Positions 59,440-64,000 of a stretch of 64,000 bases of DNA are shown here, piece by piece. This stretch comes from Ralstonia sp. 25mfcol4.1 (lineage in GTDB: Bacteria > Pseudomonadota > Gammaproteobacteria > Burkholderiales > Burkholderiaceae), in contig NZ_FNJO01000005.1 in assembly GCF_900104095.1 (NCBI RefSeq), forward strand, positions 248,001 through 312,000. The letters are read 5' to 3'. Position numbers and translations under genes: made by a program. Below the pieces are notes generated by a model. The model was not told the origin of the DNA. It was given only the letters and a program-made list of their open reading frames with translations, and did not search any database. Each line of letters opens with the position of its first letter. Within the stretch, counting starts at the first letter, position 1.

Positions 59440-59721
59440 TCAGATGTGCTTGACCGCTTCCGGCATCGGGAAGAAGGTCGGATGGCGATAGACCTTGCTG
59501 TTGGCCGGCTCGAACAGGGGGCCCTTGTCGGCGGGGCTGCTGGCGGCGATATGCGTGGCGGGCACGGCCCAGATGCTGACGCCCTCGTTGCGGCGCGTGT
59601 AGACGTCGCGGGCGTTGTTGATGGCCATCGCGGCGTCGGCGGCGTGCAGGCTGCCGACGTGCTTGTGCGCCAGCCCGTGCTGGCTGCGGATAAAGATTTC
59701 CCAAAGCGGCCATTCGCTCAT
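59440..59721 (-). CDS. paaB: Phenylacetyl-CoA epoxidase small subunit
   Basis: 93 residues beginning WPLWEIFIRSQHGLAHKHVGSLHA, the PaaB signature, then NARDVYTRRNEGVSIWAVPA. It bridges the epoxidase heteromers. Short gap to paaA and paaC. Confidence 0.96.
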   Translation of the reverse strand: MSEWPLWEIFIRSQHGLAHKHVGSLHAADAAMAINNARDVYTRRNEGVSIWAVPATHIAASSPADKGPLFEPANSKVYRHPTFFPMPEAVKHI

Positions 59722-59766
59722 GGCGGTCTCCTGCTTGTTGGATGCTGAAATGCAGACGGGGAGGCG

Positions 59767-60768
59767 TCAGGCCACCTGGCGTTCCGCCGGCTGGCCGGCG
59801 GACTGCTTGCCGGCGTGGGCCGCCAGCGCGTCGCGGAACCAGGCGCCGTCTTCCCAGGCCTTGACGCGGGTGCCAAGGCGTTCGCGGTTGCAGGGGCCAT
59901 TGCCCTGGATCACGTTGTAGAACTCGTCCCAGTCGATGGCGCCGAAGTCGTAGTGGCCGCGTGCATCGTTCCACTTGAGGTCGGGGTCGGGAATCGACAG
60001 GCCCAGGAACTCGGCCTGCGGCACGGTCTGGTCCACCATCTTCTGGCGCAGCGCATCGTTCGAGAACAGCTTGATGCGCCATTGCGCCGATTGCGCGCTA
60101 TGCAGCGATTCGGCGTCGGACGGCCCAAACATCATCAGCGCCGGCCACCACCAGCGGTTCAGCGCGTCCTGCGCCATCTGCTTCTGCTCCGCCGTGCCGT
60201 TGCACAGCTTGAGCAGGATGTCGTAACCCTGGCGCTGATGGAACGATTCCTCCTTGCACACGCGCACCATCGCCCGGGCATAGGGGCCGTACGAGCAACG
60301 GCACAGCGGTACCTGGTTGATGATGGCGGAGCCGTCCACCAGCCAGCCGATGGCGCCGATGTCGGCCCAGTTCAGCGTCGGGTAGTTGAAGATGCTCGAA
60401 TATTTGGCTTTTCCGCTATGCAGGTCGGCCAGCATCTGGTCGCGCGACACGCCGAGCGTTTCAGCCGCGCTATATAGATACAGCCCGTGGCCCGCTTCGT
60501 CCTGGATCTTCGCCAGCAGCACGGCCTTGCGCTCCAGCGTCGGCGCGCGTGTCACCCAGTTGCCTTCGGGCAGCTGGCCGACGATTTCCGAATGCGCGTG
60601 CTGCGAGATCTGGCGTACCAGCGTGCGTCGATAGGCTTCAGGCATCCAGTCCTTCGATTCGATGCGGATGCCGTCGTCGATGCGCTGCTGAAAGCGGCGT
60701 TCGTCATCGCTCATGTCCTTCGCCGTGCGGACTTTCGTGACACCGGTGTCGACCAGTTGCGCGTACAT
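59767..60768 (-). CDS. paaA: Phenylacetyl-CoA epoxidase catalytic subunit
   Basis: 333 residues with the diiron ferritin-like fold: Glu/His ligands in [16 protein letters not shown] and [12 protein letters not shown], and the [12 protein letters not shown] stretch typical of PaaA. It epoxidises the ring of phenylacetyl-CoA using oxygen. First gene of the operon; GGAG precedes the ATG at 60768. The longer in-frame extension crosses into the divergent paaX promoter and is rejected. Confidence 0.97.
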   Translation of the reverse strand: MYAQLVDTGVTKVRTAKDMSDDERRFQQRIDDGIRIESKDWMPEAYRRTLVRQISQHAHSEIVGQLPEGNWVTRAPTLERKAVLLAKIQDEAGHGLYLYSAAETLGVSRDQMLADLHSGKAKYSSIFNYPTLNWADIGAIGWLVDGSAIINQVPLCRCSYGPYARAMVRVCKEESFHQRQGYDILLKLCNGTAEQKQMAQDALNRWWWPALMMFGPSDAESLHSAQSAQWRIKLFSNDALRQKMVDQTVPQAEFLGLSIPDPDLKWNDARGHYDFGAIDWDEFYNVIQGNGPCNRERLGTRVKAWEDGAWFRDALAAHAGKQSAGQPAERQVA

Positions 60769-60835
60769 GCATGTCTCCGTGATTCGCTTCGGGTTCGTGG
60801 CCGATCGGCCAGACCTGACATTGATCAGGATCATA

Positions 60836-60876
60836 GTGATACGATTTGACTCATTCAACGAGTTCGTGTGTATCAC
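60836..60876. promoter_or_regulatory. Putative PaaX operator between paaA and paaX
   Basis: Arms GTGATAC (60836-60842) and GTATCAC (60870-60876) separated by 27 bases, inside the divergent paa promoter. Known PaaX sites in enteric bacteria are also paired inverted arms centred on TGATTC/GAATCA with a similar gap. It should allow PaaX to repress both directions until phenylacetyl-CoA accumulates. Confidence 0.75.
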
Positions 60877-60892
60877 TTCGCAAAGGAGACCC

Positions 60893-61825
60893 ATGGCTGA
60901 CCTGCTGAAGCCGGAAGGTGTGTCGCCCGGCGTGGCGCGGCTGGCAAAGGGGCTGAAGCTGGGCGCGGGCTCGCTGCTGGTCACGATGTATGGCGATGTG
61001 ATCGCACCGCGGCCGCAGGCGCCGTGGCTGGGCAGCCTGATTGCGCTATCGGCGCCGTTTGGCCTCAGCAACCGGCTGGTGCGCACGGCGATCTTCCGCC
61101 TCACTGCCGACGACTGGCTGGCGGCGACGCGCGCAGGCCGCAAGAGCTTCTACGGATTGTCCGATGCCGGGCTGCTGCGCGTGCAGCACGCTGGCAAGCG
61201 CATCTATGCCGGGGCGTCGCCGGCCTGGGACGGCAAGTGGACGCTGGTGCTGTTGCGCAACGACACAAAGGCATCGATGCGCCAGCCGCTGCGGCGGGAG
61301 CTGCTCTGGGAAGGTTTCGGACCGGTGGCGCCGGGCGTGTTTGCCCACCCGAATGCGGACCAGGGCTCGCTGGCGGAAATCCTGCTGGCGGCGGGTGCCA
61401 CGGAGCACGCAGCCGTGATGCGGGCCGAATCGGTGGCGTCGTTTTCGCGGCAGCCGCTCGAACAACTGATCCACCAGACCTACCGGCTGAAAGAGGTGGC
61501 GCAGGCGTGGCAGGCGTATGTCAGGCGCTTTGCGTCATGGGTCAAGGAAGCCCCGTCGCTGTCCGCAGCCGATGCGTTTTTCGTGCGGATCCTGCTGATC
61601 CACGAATATCGCCGGGTACTGTTGCGTGACCCCGGCCTGCCCGACGAACTGCTGCCGGCAGACTGGCCCGGGCGCGAGGCGCGGGCCGGTACGGGGGCGC
61701 TGTATGCAGCACTATTGCCGGCCAGCGAGGCGCATTTGCGGACGCATATGGAAACCGCGGCCGGCACGTTCCAGTCACCCATGCGGGTGCTGCGCGAACG
61801 CTTTACGTCGCGATTTCACGAGTAG
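60893..61825 (+). CDS. paaX: Phenylacetate-responsive repressor PaaX
   Basis: 310 residues. A PaaX N-terminal winged-helix domain ([13 protein letters not shown], then [28 protein letters not shown]) and the C-terminal effector domain with [26 protein letters not shown]. It binds phenylacetyl-CoA and represses the divergent paaABCDENK operon. AAAGGAG precedes the ATG at 60893. Confidence 0.95.
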   Translation: MADLLKPEGVSPGVARLAKGLKLGAGSLLVTMYGDVIAPRPQAPWLGSLIALSAPFGLSNRLVRTAIFRLTADDWLAATRAGRKSFYGLSDAGLLRVQHAGKRIYAGASPAWDGKWTLVLLRNDTKASMRQPLRRELLWEGFGPVAPGVFAHPNADQGSLAEILLAAGATEHAAVMRAESVASFSRQPLEQLIHQTYRLKEVAQAWQAYVRRFASWVKEAPSLSAADAFFVRILLIHEYRRVLLRDPGLPDELLPADWPGREARAGTGALYAALLPASEAHLRTHMETAAGTFQSPMRVLRERFTSRFHE

Positions 61826-61838
61826 CCGCGGGCTGCCC

Positions 61839-62600
61839 TCAGTCGTGTGGGGCCACCTTGCCGCTGGCCTTCGCGCGCCGGCGCCGCGCCAGCATGTTCA
61901 GCCCTTCCACGGCCGTCGAGAACGCCATCGCCGTATAGATATAGCCCTTGGGCACATGATGGCCGAGCCCGTCGGCAATCAGCGTCATGCCGATCATGAT
62001 CAGGAAGGCCAGCGCCAGCATCACGATGGTGGGATTGCGATTGATGAAGTTCGCCAGCGGCGTGGCGGCGAAGAGCATCACGGTCACGGCGGCAATCACC
62101 GCCACGAACATGATCGGAATGTGATCTGTCATGCCTACGGCAGTGATGATGCTGTCGATCGAGAACACCAGATCCAGCACCAGGATCTGTCCGATGGCCG
62201 CCGCGAATCCCGGCACGGCTCGGGCGCCGGCCGATTCGTCCTCGTGTTCAGGTTCCGGCGCCACATGCTCGTGGATTTCGCGCGTGGCTTTCCAGACCAG
62301 GAAGGCGCCGCCGGCAATCAGGATGATGTCCCGCCAGGAAATACCCTTGCCCATGATGGTGAACACCGGTTCCGTCAACGCCACGATTACCGCGATGGTG
62401 GCCAGCAGTCCCAGGCGCAGGATCAGCGCCAGGCCGATACCGATGCGGCGTGCCTTTTCCCGGTTGTGCTCGGGCAGCTTGTTGGTGAGGATGGAAATAA
62501 AGATGAGGTTGTCGATGCCGAGCACGATTTCCATGGCGACCAGGGTGGCCAGGGCAGCCCAGGCGGATGGGTCGCGCGCCAGTTCGAGCAGTGTTTCCAT
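61839..62600 (-). CDS. TerC-family membrane protein
   Basis: 253 residues with seven or so helices and the two TerC aspartate motifs: [15 protein letters not shown] near residues 24-38 and [15 protein letters not shown] in the second half. The family exports metals, particularly manganese, or is linked to tellurium resistance. Convergent with paaX across 13 bases. Confidence 0.93.
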   Translation of the reverse strand: METLLELARDPSAWAALATLVAMEIVLGIDNLIFISILTNKLPEHNREKARRIGIGLALILRLGLLATIAVIVALTEPVFTIMGKGISWRDIILIAGGAFLVWKATREIHEHVAPEPEHEDESAGARAVPGFAAAIGQILVLDLVFSIDSIITAVGMTDHIPIMFVAVIAAVTVMLFAATPLANFINRNPTIVMLALAFLIMIGMTLIADGLGHHVPKGYIYTAMAFSTAVEGLNMLARRRRAKASGKVAPHD

Positions 62601-62776
62601 GCGGACTCCAGATCTCCGTGACGATAGAAGAGGGCCGGGAAGCGGAACGGCGGCCCGCAAGCGGACAACGGTAGACATGGTAGTACACACCCCGCACGCG
62701 GCGATACCGGTACAGCGTGCGCCGGCGCCACTGAGTGAAAGAACGAGGTTGTCGAACAGCGATTGTGAAATATAGT

Positions 62777-62789
62777 ATGTGATATACCA
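62777..62789. promoter_or_regulatory. Shared 13-base motif ATGTGATATACCA, copy 1
   Basis: Sits 49 bases upstream of the ketopantoate-reductase-family gene in an AT-rich patch. The identical 13 bases recur at 63902-63914 downstream of that gene, so a common regulator is likely. Confidence 0.5.
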
Positions 62790-62837
62790 AAGCATTCGCT
62801 TCAACACATCACTATCACCACAATCAGGAGACAACCG

Positions 62838-63854
62838 ATGAAGATCTGTATCTACGGAGCGGGAGCCATTGGCGGCTACATGGGCGCCCAGCTGGCGTTG
62901 GCGGGTGCCGACGTCAGCTTTATCGCCCGGGGGCCCCATCTGGCGGCCATGCAGGCCCATGGCGTGCGCTTGCAGATCGAAGGTCAGGAGCGGGTGGCCA
63001 AGGTGCGTTGCACCAGCGATCCGCGCGAACTGGGGCCACAGGATTACGTTTTCATCACTTTGAAGGCGCACCAGGTGCCCGGTGTGGTGGACCTGATGCA
63101 GCCGCTGCTAGGGCCGCAGACGGCCGTGGTGACTGGCGTCAACGGCATTCCCTACTGGTATTTCCACAAGCACGGCGGCGAATTCGCCGGGCGGGCGCTG
63201 GAAAGCGTGGACCCGGGAGGCAAGCAGTGGCAAGGCCTGGGGCCCGAGCGCGCCATCGGCTGCGTGCTGTATCCGGCGGCCGAAATCGTGGCGCCGGGCG
63301 TTATCAAGCACGTCTATGGGAAGAAATTTCCGATTGGCGAACCCGATGGCACCCGCTCGGACCGCGTCACGCGACTGTCCGAGATGATGGCCAAGGCCGA
63401 TCTCGATGCCCCGGTGCGCGACAACATCCGTGACGAGATCTGGCTGAAGCTGTGGGGCAACCTCTGCTTCAACCCGATCAGCGCGCTGACGCATGGCACG
63501 CTGGATATCATTACGTCCGACCCGGCCACGCGCGCCTTGTCCAAGCAGATGATGCTCGAAGCCAAGGATATCGCCGAGCGGTTCGGCGTTCACTTCCGGG
63601 TGGACGTGGAACGCCGGATCGACGGCGCGGGGGCGGTGGGCGCGCACAAGACGTCGATGCTGCAGGATCTGGAGGCGGGCAGGGCCATGGAGATCGACCC
63701 GCTGCTGACCGTCGTGCAGGAGATGGGCCGGATGATCGGCCAGCCCACGCCGATGATCGACGCGGTGCTGGGTCTGATCAAACAGCGCGACCGGATGGCC
63801 CAGTCGGCGCCCGCAGGCAGCGCCGAGCCGGTCAAGGTAGCCAAGGCCGCCTGA
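62838..63854 (+). CDS. 2-dehydropantoate 2-reductase (ketopantoate reductase) family protein
   Basis: 338 residues. N-terminal Rossmann motif [14 protein letters not shown] near residues 7-20, then the KPR C-terminal helical domain with [19 protein letters not shown] and the conserved Lys/Asn/Glu pattern. Reduces 2-dehydropantoate to pantoate with NADPH in the canonical case; the family also covers other 2-oxo acid reductases. Preceded by CAGGAG. Whether it is the pantothenate enzyme cannot be decided here. Confidence 0.9.
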   Translation: MKICIYGAGAIGGYMGAQLALAGADVSFIARGPHLAAMQAHGVRLQIEGQERVAKVRCTSDPRELGPQDYVFITLKAHQVPGVVDLMQPLLGPQTAVVTGVNGIPYWYFHKHGGEFAGRALESVDPGGKQWQGLGPERAIGCVLYPAAEIVAPGVIKHVYGKKFPIGEPDGTRSDRVTRLSEMMAKADLDAPVRDNIRDEIWLKLWGNLCFNPISALTHGTLDIITSDPATRALSKQMMLEAKDIAERFGVHFRVDVERRIDGAGAVGAHKTSMLQDLEAGRAMEIDPLLTVVQEMGRMIGQPTPMIDAVLGLIKQRDRMAQSAPAGSAEPVKVAKAA

Positions 63855-63901
63855 AGCCGGGCGGTTGTAAGCGAGGGCAATGACCTTCGGCAGTGCCGTC
63901 G

Positions 63902-63914
63902 ATGTGATATACCA
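63902..63914. promoter_or_regulatory. Shared 13-base motif ATGTGATATACCA, copy 2
   Basis: Identical to the site before the ketopantoate-reductase-family gene. It lies upstream of a possible start codon at 63974 (MSRTHDAMP...), so a second gene under the same control may begin at the right edge of the window. Confidence 0.5.
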
Positions 63915-64000
63915 TATACGAAAGGCCGGACTCGTCCCTTGCGTCACAATGTGGTGCGGAGAACGCCAGATTGATGAGCAGAACGCATGACGCCATGCCA

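Overview
This is a high-GC window from a free-living betaproteobacterium. The gene content and protein sequences point to Burkholderiaceae, most likely Cupriavidus or a close Ralstonia relative; this is inferred from the families present and was not tested by a database search. Coding density is high. I see no rRNA, tRNA, CRISPR array, insertion sequence, integrase or phage gene. Long open frames antisense to the real genes are GC-driven shadows.

Layout. (1) 1-0.9 kb: the N-terminal half of a thiamine-diphosphate enzyme that runs off the left edge. (2) 1.05-12.65 kb, minus strand: a 12-gene respiratory cluster, actABCDEF (alternative complex III), an unrecognised 117-aa membrane protein, a SCO copper chaperone, and caa3-type cytochrome oxidase subunits II, I, III and IV. 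Nearly every junction is a 4-base ATGA overlap, so it reads as one translationally coupled unit carrying electrons from quinol to oxygen. (3) 12.9-20.3 kb: single-gene units (VOC protein, isochorismatase-fold hydrolase, LysR with a divergent EamA exporter, GFA protein, HiPIP, DyP peroxidase, LysR, quinone oxidoreductase). (4) 20.5-24.2 kb: a two-subunit molybdenum hydroxylase (IorAB type) and a LysR gene. (5) 24.5-31.0 kb: two sugar porins around a PQQ-dependent glucose dehydrogenase, plus three small unknown genes, one of them only 44 codons.

(6) 31.1-37.5 kb: two copies of an unknown 61-residue protein (52 of 61 residues identical), each with the same extended -10 promoter, short leader and tandem 3' hairpins. 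Between them are a cysteine-rich lipoprotein, a PQ-loop membrane protein, a LuxR regulator, an ABC-F ATPase and an ArsR/oxidoreductase pair with matching operators. (7) 37.5-53.7 kb: histone-deacetylase-like hydrolase, DUF427, a GntR regulator, acdR/acdS (ACC deaminase), a LysR-controlled PLP enzyme with a Bug-type binding protein, a GntR regulator and an IlvD/Edd dehydratase, a lipocalin, TSUP and AraC genes, an MFS transporter, and an SSS transporter with its DUF485 partner. (8) 53.9-61.8 kb: the phenylacetate operon paaABCDE-paaN-paaK with divergent paaX and a clear paired-arm operator between them. (9) 61.8-64 kb: TerC protein and a ketopantoate-reductase-family gene.

How it works together: the window serves an aerobic, soil- or root-associated lifestyle. 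Periplasmic glucose oxidation, ACC deamination and phenylacetate degradation all feed the aerobic respiratory chain, and one complete version of the quinol-to-oxygen branch is encoded here. The least explained parts are the duplicated 61-aa cassette, the small coupled genes at 26.0-26.4 kb and the unknown gene inside the act-cox cluster.
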